A stretch of 64,000 nucleotides of DNA, from assembly GCF_900013425.1 (NCBI RefSeq), contig NZ_FBXK01000005.1, positions 62,001-126,000 of the forward strand, read 5' to 3'. Numbering within the stretch: the first letter of the stretch is position 1; each line of letters starts with the position of its first letter. Shown here piece after piece: positions 26,754 through 35,570 of the stretch. The translations under genes were made by a program, and so were the position numbers. The notes beneath the pieces are model-generated. The model saw nothing but the letters and a program-made list of their open reading frames with translations, had not been told where the DNA came from and did not search any database. This DNA is from Sphingobium sp. Z007. GTDB taxonomy: Bacteria; Pseudomonadota; Alphaproteobacteria; Sphingomonadales; Sphingomonadaceae.

Positions 26754-27275
26754 TCAGTCCCTCGCGTCCGCATCCTCCAGCCCCTTCGCCGCGCGCACGC
26801 CTTGACGGCCGCGTTCGGCCAGTTCGCGTTTCAGCGCTGTGGGGTGGGGGGCGACCAGGAAGCCGAAGCTGACGGTGCCTGCCTTCGTTTCGACCGCATG
26901 GTGCAGGCGGTGAGCCTGGACGATGCGCTTCATATAGGGCGAGCGGGCGACGTAGCGGTGCTTGACCCGCTGATGCACGATGATGTCGTGGAAGCCGAGA
27001 TAAATGGCGCCATAGGCGGCGATTCCGGTGCCCATTGCGGTCGCCCAATGGCCCCAGTCCCATTGCACCCCGCCCAGCAGCAGCAGGATGGAGGGGAAGG
27101 CGAAGATCACGAAATAAAGGTCGTTCGCTTCCCACATCCCGGTGCGCGGGCGGTGGTGGCTGGCGTGGAGGAACCAGCCGGGGCCGTGCATAATCCAGCG
27201 GTGCACGACATAGGCAAACCCCTCCATCGCGGCGAGCGTGGCGAGGAAGATGAGGAGAAGGGAAAGAGCGGACAT
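26754..27275 (-). CDS. crtZ: Beta-carotene hydroxylase CrtZ
   Basis: CrtZ adds the 3-hydroxyl groups that convert beta-carotene to zeaxanthin, using a di-iron centre in a membrane fold. The 173-aa protein has the four His motifs: VHRWIMHG, HASHHRPR, HDIIVHQR and HRLHHA, and three to four hydrophobic segments. Length fits the family. The gene stands alone, as is common in sphingomonads, which make zeaxanthin and nostoxanthin. The C-terminus is extended and basic. Confidence 0.95.
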   Translation of the reverse strand: MSALSLLLIFLATLAAMEGFAYVVHRWIMHGPGWFLHASHHRPRTGMWEANDLYFVIFAFPSILLLLGGVQWDWGHWATAMGTGIAAYGAIYLGFHDIIVHQRVKHRYVARSPYMKRIVQAHRLHHAVETKAGTVSFGFLVAPHPTALKRELAERGRQGVRAAKGLEDADARD

Positions 27276-27395
27276 GACGGCAATATAGGCGCGGCGAAGG
27301 GCGGTGGCGACCCTGTAATGATGCGGATGGCTGTCCGTTGGTGCACGGCATACGCGGACGAAGGCTGAACCGGGCTGAACCGGCGGGACCAGGGC

Positions 27396-28649
27396 TTAGG
27401 ACTGGCGCGTATCAGGCGCCTGATGGATGACGCGCTGCGGGTAGGGAATGGCAATATTGTTGTCGCGGAACAGCTGCCAGACGCGGCCCAGCACGTCGGA
27501 CTTCACATTGCCCACGCCGCCTTCCGGGTCGCTGATCCAGACGAGGATTTCATGGTCGACGCGGCTTTCCCCAAAGGCGGTGAGCCAGACATTGGGCTGG
27601 GGATCGCGCAAGACGCGGGGGCTGTCCAGGGCGGCCTGGAGCATCAGTTGCTGGGCGAGTTGCAGGTCGCTGTCATAGGCGATGCCCACGGGAATACGGA
27701 CGCGGACGTTACGGTCGGAATAGGACCAGTTCTCGACCTCCTGCGTCATCAGATTTTCGTTGGGGATCAGATGTTCCTTGCCGTCGCGGGTGATGACGGA
27801 GACGGCGCGGACGCCGATCTTGTTCACCCAGCCGAAACTGTCGCCCACGACGATGACGTCGCCCGGCTTGATGGAACGGTCCATCAGCAGGATGATGCCC
27901 GCGATCAGATTGCCCACGGTCTTTTGCAGGCCAAAGCCGATGGCGAGGCCGAATGCGCCGGAAAAGACGGCGAAGGCGGTCAGGTCGATCGCCAGCATGT
28001 CGACGCCCACGAAGAAGGCGGCGACGACGACGGCGATGGCGGCGAGCTTTTGCGCCAGCAGCTTTTGGGTCGGATCGAAGCCGTCGGCCCTTTGGATCGA
28101 GCGGCCGATCAGACGATTGGCGAGGCGCACGGCCGCGAAGAGGGCGACGCAGGTGGCCGCGATCGACAACAGGCCGAGCAGGGTGATGCGCCGTTTGCCC
28201 AGGTCCACGCCGATGCGGTCGAGCATGTCGCCGACAGGGGCGATTCCCCCACCGCTGCCGGAAACAATGAAGATGAAGAGGATGAGCGCGAGCGGCGCCA
28301 CCGCCCAGCGCGGGATGGCGAGACCGCGCAGGATGTGGATCGCCAGCAGCGCGACGGCGCCCCCCAATATCGTGCCGATCACCAGATGGGCGAGCGAACC
28401 GACCGGGAAGAAGGCCAGCGGCAGCGGCAGCAGCAGTGCGGCGATGCCATGGCGCAGGATGGCGCGGACATGACCCGCCAATATATCGCTGACCGGGGGC
28501 AGGCGGCGGGCCACGCGCGGCGCGAGGGCGCGGCCAAGCGCCCAGGCGGCAGCGTAGAAAAGCACGGCAATTCCCAGCGCGATGACGGGCTGGACGATGT
28601 TCGGGTCGCCCGGCAGGCGTGCGAGCAGGTGGGAGAGGTCCGGGGTCAT
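27396..28649 (-). CDS. MscS-family mechanosensitive channel
   Basis: A 417-aa protein with about five N-terminal hydrophobic segments, then the pore-lining helix and the MscS beta domain. Recognisable are FSGAFGLAIGFGLQKTVGNL (TM3 region), DRSIKPGDVIVVGDSFGWV and HLIPNENLMTQEVENWSYSD. The size fits the larger YnaI/YbdG-like group and not the classic 286-aa MscS. It opens under membrane tension to release solutes on osmotic downshift. It follows the cystathionine beta-lyase gene by 4 bp and may be co-transcribed. Confidence 0.92.
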   Translation of the reverse strand: MTPDLSHLLARLPGDPNIVQPVIALGIAVLFYAAAWALGRALAPRVARRLPPVSDILAGHVRAILRHGIAALLLPLPLAFFPVGSLAHLVIGTILGGAVALLAIHILRGLAIPRWAVAPLALILFIFIVSGSGGGIAPVGDMLDRIGVDLGKRRITLLGLLSIAATCVALFAAVRLANRLIGRSIQRADGFDPTQKLLAQKLAAIAVVVAAFFVGVDMLAIDLTAFAVFSGAFGLAIGFGLQKTVGNLIAGIILLMDRSIKPGDVIVVGDSFGWVNKIGVRAVSVITRDGKEHLIPNENLMTQEVENWSYSDRNVRVRIPVGIAYDSDLQLAQQLMLQAALDSPRVLRDPQPNVWLTAFGESRVDHEILVWISDPEGGVGNVKSDVLGRVWQLFRDNNIAIPYPQRVIHQAPDTRQS

Positions 28650-28653
28650 CCCC

Positions 28654-29868
28654 TTAGCCGCTGTCGCGCACGGCGCGGAAGCGGGCGAGGCCGGCGGCGA
28701 GGTCGGCGATCAGATCGGCCGGGTCTTCCAGCCCGATATGGAGGCGGATGGCCGGGCCTTGTGCGTCCCAGATCGTCGCGCTGCGGTAGCGGGCCGGATC
28801 GACGGGCAGGGCCAGGCTTTCAAAGCCGCCCCAGCTATAGCCGATGCCGAAATGGGCGAGACCGTCGATCAGGGCGGCGCGGGCCGCATCGTCGCCGCCG
28901 TTGAGGATGAAGGTGAAGAGGCCGGTCGAGCCTGAAAAATCGCGCTGCCACAGGGCGTGGCCGGGGCAGTCGGGCAGCGCGGGGTGGAGGACGCGGGCGA
29001 CGTCTGGCTGGTCTTTCAGCCATTGGGCGATGGCGAGGGCGCTGTCCTGATGTTGTTGCAGCCGCAGCCCAAGCGTGCGCAGGCCGCGGCTGGCGAGCCA
29101 GGCGTCGTCGGGGCTGACCATCTGGCCGAAGGCATAGGCGGTCTGGCGGATCTTCGCGAACCATTCGGCGGTGGCGGTGACTGAACCCATCATCACGTCG
29201 CTATGGCCGACGATATATTTGGTGCAGGCGAGGATCGATATGTCGACGCCATGGGACAGGGCCGGGAAATAGAGCGGCGTGGCCCAGGTGTTGTCGAGCA
29301 GGGTGACGATGCCGTTCGCCTTCGCCCAGGCGGTGATCGCAGGCACGTCCTGCACTTCGAAGGTTAGGCTGCCGGGGCTTTCGAGGAAGAGGGCGCGGAT
29401 CGGGCCGCCTTCAAGATAGACATCGAGTGATACAGTTGTGGGATCATAATAGATCGTTTCGATACCGTAACTATCCAACAGTTGTGTGCAGAAATTACGG
29501 GTCGGGTCATAGGCGCTGTCCACCATCAGGAGCCGGTCGCCGGGCTTCAATACCGCCATCAGCGCACAGGCGATGGCTGCGACGCCGGAGGGATAGAGCA
29601 TCGTCCCCTCCGCGCCCGGCTCCATTTCGGTGAGCGCGTCGGCCAGGCTCCAGGCGGTCGGCGTGCCCTTGCGCCCGTAGAAGAGGCGTTCGTGGGTGCT
29701 GCTGCCCGCGGCTTTGCGCAGATGGGCGACGTCGTCATAGAGGATGGTCGAGGCGCGCCAGACCGGCGGGCTGACGATCGCGCCGGGCTGGCCGGGCATG
29801 CCCGTCCATTCCGGTTTGCGGCCGGCCTGGGCGAGTTTGGTCAGGGGCCTGCGCGTATCTTCGCTCAT
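28654..29868 (-). CDS. metC: Cystathionine beta-lyase
   Basis: This PLP enzyme cleaves cystathionine to homocysteine, pyruvate and ammonia in methionine synthesis. The 404-aa protein has the Cys/Met-metabolism fold with LYPSGVAAIACALMAVLKPG, the PLP-contact Asp in TLLDNTWATPLYFPALSHG and the Schiff-base Lys in LACTKYIVGHSDVMMG. I start at 29868 (MSEDTRRPLTKLAQ), which overlaps the stop of the sulfurtransferase gene upstream by 4 bp; the frame is open a little further but unsupported. Cystathionine gamma-lyase activity cannot be excluded from sequence. Confidence 0.92.
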   Translation of the reverse strand: MSEDTRRPLTKLAQAGRKPEWTGMPGQPGAIVSPPVWRASTILYDDVAHLRKAAGSSTHERLFYGRKGTPTAWSLADALTEMEPGAEGTMLYPSGVAAIACALMAVLKPGDRLLMVDSAYDPTRNFCTQLLDSYGIETIYYDPTTVSLDVYLEGGPIRALFLESPGSLTFEVQDVPAITAWAKANGIVTLLDNTWATPLYFPALSHGVDISILACTKYIVGHSDVMMGSVTATAEWFAKIRQTAYAFGQMVSPDDAWLASRGLRTLGLRLQQHQDSALAIAQWLKDQPDVARVLHPALPDCPGHALWQRDFSGSTGLFTFILNGGDDAARAALIDGLAHFGIGYSWGGFESLALPVDPARYRSATIWDAQGPAIRLHIGLEDPADLIADLAAGLARFRAVRDSG

Positions 29869-30710
29869 GCGGCGCCCGTCGCCTTGGGCATGGCGGGATC
29901 GATGCCCCATTCGGACCAACTGCCATCATAGAGGGTGACGTGCGTGTTGCCGAGCGTTTCGAGGCCCGCGAGCAGGATCGCGGCGGTGACGCCGCTGCCG
30001 CAGGTGGTGATGACCGGGGCGGCCGGGTCGATACCCGCGCCCTCGAACAATGCGCGCAGTTCTTCGCCCGATTTCATGCTGTTGTCCGGGTTGAACAGGG
30101 CGGAGGAGGGGAGGTTGCGCGATCCGGGGATATGGCCCGATGCCATGCCGGGGCGCGGTTCCGCCTCTGCGCCGGTGAAGCGGCCCGCGCCGCGCGCGTC
30201 CAGCACCTGTTCCGCGCCGCTGGCGACATTGGCGATCAGGTCGGCCTTGGTGCGGACCTGGCCTGATGCGCGGCGGGCGACGGCGGCGCCGGGGGCGGGT
30301 GTTACCGCGCCGCTTTCGGTCGAGCGACCCTCCGCCACCCATTTGGGCAGGCCGCCATCGAGGATCGCTGTGGATTTACCGAGGCCATAGAGGCGCATCA
30401 TCCACCAGCCGCGCGCGGCGCTGTGGACCGGGCTGTTGTCATAGACGATGATGCGGCTGTCGGCATTGATCCCCAGCGCCTGGGCGCGTTGCGTCATGAG
30501 ATCGTCGGGGGGCACCATGCCCGGCGTCGGGTCCGCGGGGTCGTTCAGCGTCGGCAGGTCGAGAAAGACTGCGCCGGGGATATGCGCGGCTTCATATTCG
30601 GCGCGGGGATCGCGCGGGGTGCCGGGCAGGAACAGGCTGGCGTCGAGAATGACGAGATCGGGCTGGCCCAGTTCTGCGGCAAGATCTGCGGTGGAAATGA
30701 AGATGGTCAT
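29865..30710 (-). CDS. sseA: 3-Mercaptopyruvate/thiosulfate sulfurtransferase
   Basis: A 281-aa two-domain rhodanese. The N-terminal inactive domain spans about 5-125 and the C-terminal domain about 150-275, with catalytic Cys in TTCGSGVTAA. CGSGVT is the mercaptopyruvate-sulfurtransferase type of active-site loop, in contrast to the CRxGxT of thiosulfate rhodaneses. It would transfer sulfur from mercaptopyruvate to thiol acceptors. It overlaps the cystathionine beta-lyase start by 4 bp, so the pair works in sulfur amino-acid metabolism. Confidence 0.93.
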   Translation of the reverse strand: MTIFISTADLAAELGQPDLVILDASLFLPGTPRDPRAEYEAAHIPGAVFLDLPTLNDPADPTPGMVPPDDLMTQRAQALGINADSRIIVYDNSPVHSAARGWWMMRLYGLGKSTAILDGGLPKWVAEGRSTESGAVTPAPGAAVARRASGQVRTKADLIANVASGAEQVLDARGAGRFTGAEAEPRPGMASGHIPGSRNLPSSALFNPDNSMKSGEELRALFEGAGIDPAAPVITTCGSGVTAAILLAGLETLGNTHVTLYDGSWSEWGIDPAMPKATGAA

Positions 30711-30782
30711 GCGGCGTCCTTCGGCCCTTGTTTGCGCCTGTCTTAGAGCGGGACGGCAAGGGATTAAAGGGCGTTGCGTGTA

Positions 30783-32072
30783 TCAGGCCGGGGTGAGCTC
30801 CGCCGCGGCGCGGGCGGCGGGGCGGCGATATTGGCGCGGCCCCTGATCCAGGCGCAGCGGTGCGAGGCGCTCGGCGGGTGGTTCCTGTTCCTGCCCGACG
30901 ATGAAGGCGCGCGCGGTACGTCCTTGCGCCGTTGCGTCGTCCTCTGGCCCCCAGCGATAGGCGGCGTCGAAAGCGGCGAGCGGGATCAGCAGGCTGCGCT
31001 GGCCCATCGTCACCGGCACGATCTGGTCGGGGGCCAAGCGCAATTCGCCGGTCAGCTGGAGCGTTTCGCCCGATGCGATCGATACGGCGCTGTGCAGCGG
31101 CAGGCCTTCATCGCCGGTGAAGAAGCCGTTGAGCAAGGCCTGCTGCTGCGCGCCGCCGGTGCCCAATATGCCGCGCACCAGCACGTCGCGCGCCGGGCGG
31201 TCGCCGCGATTGTGCAGGATCAGGCTGTAGCTGATCGTCACGCCCATCAACGAATAGCGCGCCTGCGACACGATCAGGTCCATGGCGAGCCAGGGGCGAT
31301 CGGACGTCGCGGGGGCGGGCGTGCGGGCGGTGGCCGGCGCGGCGGGGGTGACGCGCACGGTGTCGCCGGGCGGTGGCGGCGCAGCGGGCGTCTTGGGCGT
31401 AGCGACCGGAGCGGGGACGAGTTCCGGTTCGATCAGCGGTGCGGCGGCAGGGCGGCGACGGCGCAGCAGGAAGGCAGCGGCCAATACCGCCAAAGCCAGC
31501 ACGCCGCCGATGATCCAGGGCAGGGACAGCGGGCTGGCCTCTTCCGCCGCAGGGGCGGTTGCCGGTTGCGGGCTGTCCACGGCATTGTCGGCGGGCGCGG
31601 GCGCTGGCTGGGGTGCGGGCGCAACCGGAGCGCTGGCGTTGGCGGGCGCGTCGTCGGTTGCTGGCTGCGCCGGAGCGGCGGGTGGTGCGGCTTCCGGCGC
31701 ACGCGTCGGTTGCGCGGGCGGCGGCGTGGCGCGCTCGGTCTGGCGCGGCGTGCGGGGCGCTTCGGCAGGCGTCGCGGATGGCGCTGGGCGTGGTCGGCTG
31801 GGCTGCGGCGTCGGCTGCACCGTCGCGGGTGGCGGCGTCACTGTGGGCGCGACGACGGGCGGGGTGGCTGGCTCAGTCGTGCGCGGCGTCACGGGATCGC
31901 GATAGACGTTGAGTTCCGGCCCCTGGCGGTTCGGATTGGGCGCGGGCGTCGAGTTTGCGGGCGGCAGCTGGAAGCCGGGGGCGGTTTCCTGCGCCTGTAC
32001 GGGCGACATGGACAATGCCGCGATGGCCAGCAGCGGCGCGGCGAACGACGACGGACGAATAGGATACCCCAT
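30783..32072 (-). CDS. Hypothetical proline-rich membrane-anchored protein
   Basis: A 429-aa protein with a signal peptide (about 1-27, MSPVQAQ), a long Pro/Ala/Thr-rich region (about 30-200), one transmembrane helix (WIIGGVLALAVLAAAFLLRR) and a C-terminal domain of ~150 residues on the opposite face (GVTISYSLILHNRGDRPARD looks beta-sandwich-like). I start at 32072. No family is recognised with confidence. The long Pro-rich stretch could span the periplasm. It is divergent from queF. Confidence 0.7.
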   Translation of the reverse strand: MGYPIRPSSFAAPLLAIAALSMSPVQAQETAPGFQLPPANSTPAPNPNRQGPELNVYRDPVTPRTTEPATPPVVAPTVTPPPATVQPTPQPSRPRPAPSATPAEAPRTPRQTERATPPPAQPTRAPEAAPPAAPAQPATDDAPANASAPVAPAPQPAPAPADNAVDSPQPATAPAAEEASPLSLPWIIGGVLALAVLAAAFLLRRRRPAAAPLIEPELVPAPVATPKTPAAPPPPGDTVRVTPAAPATARTPAPATSDRPWLAMDLIVSQARYSLMGVTISYSLILHNRGDRPARDVLVRGILGTGGAQQQALLNGFFTGDEGLPLHSAVSIASGETLQLTGELRLAPDQIVPVTMGQRSLLIPLAAFDAAYRWGPEDDATAQGRTARAFIVGQEQEPPAERLAPLRLDQGPRQYRRPAARAAAELTPA

Positions 32073-32160
32073 GGCCCTGCCAAGGCACAAGAATGGCTGA
32101 ACCGCAAGTGAACAATGCGGACCGATGACATCAGGCGTGCAATCGCGTAGATGGCGGCGC

Positions 32161-32622
32161 ATGACAGATATTCCCACCGCGCCCCTGCATCTGGGGCAGA
32201 GCAGCGCCCTTCCCGCCAGCCCGGAAGCGGCTGTGCTGGATTATGTGCCCAATCCGCGCTCCGGCAAACCCTATCTGGTGCGCTTTACCGCGCCGGAGTT
32301 CACGTCGCTCTGCCCGGTGACGGGCCAGCCCGACTTCGCCCATCTGGTGATCGATTATGCGCCGGGCGCGACGATCGTCGAATCGAAGTCGCTCAAGCTG
32401 TTTTTGGGCGCGTTCCGCAACCATGCGGCGTTTCATGAGGATTGCACCGTGGGCATCGGCGAGCGGTTGTTCGCTGAGATGGACCCGATCTGGCTGCGCA
32501 TCGGCGGCTATTGGTATCCGCGTGGCGGGATCCCGATCGACGTGTTCTGGCAATCGGGCGAGCCGCCGGCGGGGATGTGGCTGCCGGCGCAGGATGTGCC
32601 GGGGTATAGAGGGCGCGGATAA
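32161..32622 (+). CDS. queF: NADPH-dependent 7-cyano-7-deazaguanine reductase (QueF)
   Basis: QueF reduces preQ0 to preQ1 in queuosine synthesis, the only known nitrile reductase reaction. The 153-aa unimodular type I form has the catalytic Cys in [11 protein letters not shown], the Asp in the same loop, the ESKSLKLFL motif and the substrate-binding FHEDC. Length is normal for the short type. The start is 32161 ([13 protein letters not shown]). A REP-like repeat follows the stop. Confidence 0.95.
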   Translation: MTDIPTAPLHLGQSSALPASPEAAVLDYVPNPRSGKPYLVRFTAPEFTSLCPVTGQPDFAHLVIDYAPGATIVESKSLKLFLGAFRNHAAFHEDCTVGIGERLFAEMDPIWLRIGGYWYPRGGIPIDVFWQSGEPPAGMWLPAQDVPGYRGRG

Positions 32623-32627
32623 TCCTG

Positions 32628-32720
32628 CCATCCGTTCGTTTCGAGCGAAGTCGAGTCCAGCGAAGCTAAACGCAAGCACGGCGCTATTCGCTTCTCGACT
32701 GCGCTCGAAGCGAGCGGGGG
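32628..32720. repeat. REP-like inverted repeat after queF
   Basis: The left arm (32628-32655) begins CCATCCGTTCGTTTCGAGCG and the right arm (32691-32719) contains CTTCTCGACTGCGCTCGAAG. It is the same family as the hisA-hisF element. It may act as a 3' hairpin for queF. Confidence 0.8.
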
Positions 32721-32891
32721 TAGTTTAAGTTGGATCAGTCCTGATTGACGAACGGGCTACAGGGTTCGACTAACGACAGTGCAACCGCGTTCCATCGCTT
32801 GACCGATGCAGCGAAACGGGTGATCCCGCGTTTATCGCGCGCGTGATAGGATATCATGCGCCCCCAAGACGTGTCGGAGTCTACTAGTCCT

Positions 32892-35528
32892 ATGTCGCTT
32901 AAGAAAGTTCTGCCGCTGCTGATTGCGGCCGCCCCCGTCGCCCTGCTGTCGCCTGCGCTGGCCCAGACCGCGCCGACCGGCCCTGCCGCTGGCATCACCA
33001 CCCAATTGCCGCGCGGCGCAGCGCCCAGCCACTATGCGATTGAAGTGACGCCCGATGCGGCGAAGCTGACGTTCACAGGCAAAGTGACGATCGACGTCAG
33101 CGTTGCGACCGCGCTGCCGACGCTGGTGCTGAACGCGGCCGATCTGACCGTCTCCACCGTCACGCTGACGCCCGCAAACGGCAAGGCGATCAAGGGCGTG
33201 GCGAAGGTAGATGCGGATGCGCAGACCGTGAGCCTGGATTTCGGCAAGCCGATCCAGCCTGGCAGCTACAAGGTCGACATCGTCTATGCCGGCATCATCA
33301 ACCAGCAGGCGAATGGCCTGTTCGCGTTGGACTATACCGACAATGCAGGGGCGGCTAAGCGCGCGCTCTTCACGCAGTTCGAAGCGCCCGATGCGCGCCG
33401 GTTCGTGCCGAGCTGGGACGAGCCGAGCTATAAGGCGACGTTCGATCTGTCCGCGGTCATCCCCACGGGCCAGCTTGCGGTCGGCAACATGCCGGTCAAG
33501 GCGACCAAGGATCTGGGCGGCGGCAAGAGCATGGTGACGTTCGGCACCAGCCCGAAAATGTCCTCCTACCTGCTGTTCTTCGGGCTGGGCGAACTGGACC
33601 GGGCGACCAAGATGGCCGGCAATACCGAAGTCGGCGTGATTGTTGGCAAGGGTAATACCGGCAAGGCGCAACTGGCGCTGGATGCGTCGGTCAGCATCCT
33701 GCCCTATTTCAACGACTATTTCGGCGTGCCCTATCCGCTGCCCAAGCTGGATAATGTCGCTGGCCCCGGCCAAAGCCAGTTTTTCAGCGCGATGGAGAAT
33801 TGGGGCGCGATCTTCACCTTCGAACGCGCCTTGCTGGTCGATCCGCGATTCACGTCCGAAGCGACCAAGCGCCGCATCTATGAAACGGTGGCGCATGAAA
33901 TGGCGCATCAGTGGTTCGGCGATCTCGTCACCATGGCCTGGTGGGACGATCTGTGGCTGAACGAGGGCTTTGCGAGCTGGATGGCGACCAAGGTGACGGA
34001 CAAGCTGCAACCTGACTGGGAAATGCTGCTGACCCGCGTCGATGGGCGCGAGGCGGCGATGAGCCTCGATTCGCTCGCCACCACCCATGCCGTCGTGCAG
34101 AAGATCACGACCGTCGATCAGGTGAACCAGGCGTTCGACGCCATCACCTATCAAAAGGGCGAAGCGGTCATCACTATGCTGGAGGGGTACGCCGGCGAGG
34201 ACGCGTGGAAGGCGGGCATTCAAGCCTATATGAAGGCGCACGCTTACGGCAACACCGTGACCGACGATCTGTGGAAAGCGGTCGAGGGGGCGGGGGCCAA
34301 GGGGCTGGTGAGCATCGCGCATGACTTTACGTCGAAGCCGGGTATCCCGCTGGTCACGGTGGACAGCGCGGTGTGCAAGGGCGGATCGACGGTCCTGACG
34401 CTGAGCCAAAGCGAGTTCAGCCGCGACCAGAAGAACAAGGCGCCGCTATCGTGGAACGTGCCGGTCAAGGCGCAGACGCTGGGCGGCGAGGCGCAGCGGC
34501 TGATTTTGCAGGGCAAGGGGACGGTGACGCTGCCGGGCTGCGGCGCGTACGTCGTCAATGCGGGGCAGACGGGCTATTATCGTTCGCTCTATCCGGCCGC
34601 GAACGTGAAGGCGCTGGCGAAGGACTTCACCAAGCTCGCCAGCATCGACCAGACCGGGTTGCTGGCGGATAATTTCCAGCTTGGCCTGGGCGGCTATCAG
34701 CCGATTGGGCTGGCGATGGACCTGGTGGACGCGGTGCCCGCGACCGCCAGCCCCGCCGTGCTGGCGGAGGTGCCCGAATATATCAGTAGCGCCCATGCGA
34801 TGCTGGAAAGCGACAAGGCCGCGCAGGCGCGGGTTGCCGCCTATGGATCGGCCAAGCTGGGGCCGGTGCTGGCAGGGATCGGCTATGACGCCAAGCCGGG
34901 CGAGGCGGCGCAGGCGCCGGTGCTGCGTCAGGCGCTGGTGGCGACGCTGGGCGACATGGGCGACAAGGCGGTGGTGGCGGAAGCCAATCGCCGCTTCGCC
35001 CAGCCGGCGCTGCTTGATGGGCCGCTGCGCAACACATGGCTGTCGATCATCGCGAAGAACGCCGATCAGGCGACCTGGGACAAGCTGCGCGCCATGGCCA
35101 AGGGCGCGACGACGGACCTGGAGAAGAGCAGCACCTATGCGCTGCTGGGCGGGGCGAAGGACGAAAAGCTGGCGGCGCAGGCGCTGGACCTCGCCATGAC
35201 CGACGAGCCGGGCAAGACGACGAGCGCGGCGATCATCAGCGCGGTGGGCTATGAGCATCCGATGCTGGCGGTCGATTATGTGCTGGCGCACCGGGCGCAA
35301 TATGAGGCGATGATCGACGTGTCGGCGCGCAGCCAGGCCTTGGCGCGCCTGGGCGGGGGATCAGCCGATCCGGCGATGGCGACGAAGCTCGACGCCTATG
35401 CCACCCAATATCTGACGCCCGAATCGCGCAAGGTGGTGGATCGCGCCATCTCCGCGATCAAGACGCGGATCGAGACGCGGAGCCGCTTGCAGGCGCCGCT
35501 GACCGCCTGGTTCGCGGCGAAGAAGTAA
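32892..35528 (+). CDS. Exported M1-family aminopeptidase
   Basis: An 878-aa zinc metallopeptidase (PepN-like) that removes N-terminal residues from peptides. A signal peptide covers about 1-25 (VALLSPALAQT), so it works in the periplasm or outside. The zinc site is HEMAH at 335-339 with Glu358 in LNEGF, and the exopeptidase motif is SAMENWG in place of the usual GAMEN. A C-terminal helical ERAP1-like domain follows from ~570. I start at 32892 (MSLKKVLPLL); an ATG at 32856 would put 12 polar residues before the signal peptide. An intrinsic terminator follows the stop. Confidence 0.93.
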   Translation: MSLKKVLPLLIAAAPVALLSPALAQTAPTGPAAGITTQLPRGAAPSHYAIEVTPDAAKLTFTGKVTIDVSVATALPTLVLNAADLTVSTVTLTPANGKAIKGVAKVDADAQTVSLDFGKPIQPGSYKVDIVYAGIINQQANGLFALDYTDNAGAAKRALFTQFEAPDARRFVPSWDEPSYKATFDLSAVIPTGQLAVGNMPVKATKDLGGGKSMVTFGTSPKMSSYLLFFGLGELDRATKMAGNTEVGVIVGKGNTGKAQLALDASVSILPYFNDYFGVPYPLPKLDNVAGPGQSQFFSAMENWGAIFTFERALLVDPRFTSEATKRRIYETVAHEMAHQWFGDLVTMAWWDDLWLNEGFASWMATKVTDKLQPDWEMLLTRVDGREAAMSLDSLATTHAVVQKITTVDQVNQAFDAITYQKGEAVITMLEGYAGEDAWKAGIQAYMKAHAYGNTVTDDLWKAVEGAGAKGLVSIAHDFTSKPGIPLVTVDSAVCKGGSTVLTLSQSEFSRDQKNKAPLSWNVPVKAQTLGGEAQRLILQGKGTVTLPGCGAYVVNAGQTGYYRSLYPAANVKALAKDFTKLASIDQTGLLADNFQLGLGGYQPIGLAMDLVDAVPATASPAVLAEVPEYISSAHAMLESDKAAQARVAAYGSAKLGPVLAGIGYDAKPGEAAQAPVLRQALVATLGDMGDKAVVAEANRRFAQPALLDGPLRNTWLSIIAKNADQATWDKLRAMAKGATTDLEKSSTYALLGGAKDEKLAAQALDLAMTDEPGKTTSAAIISAVGYEHPMLAVDYVLAHRAQYEAMIDVSARSQALARLGGGSADPAMATKLDAYATQYLTPESRKVVDRAISAIKTRIETRSRLQAPLTAWFAAKK

Positions 35529-35536
35529 ACAGATGG

Positions 35537-35564
35537 GGCGGTGGCGTGATCCACCGCCTTTTTT
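35537..35564 (+). terminator. Intrinsic terminator of the M1 aminopeptidase gene
   Basis: GGCGGTGG (35537-35544), loop CGTGAT, CCACCGCC (35551-35558), then six T residues. A perfect 8-bp GC-rich stem and T-run 9 bp after the stop codon. Confidence 0.9.
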
Positions 35565-35570
35565 GATTCA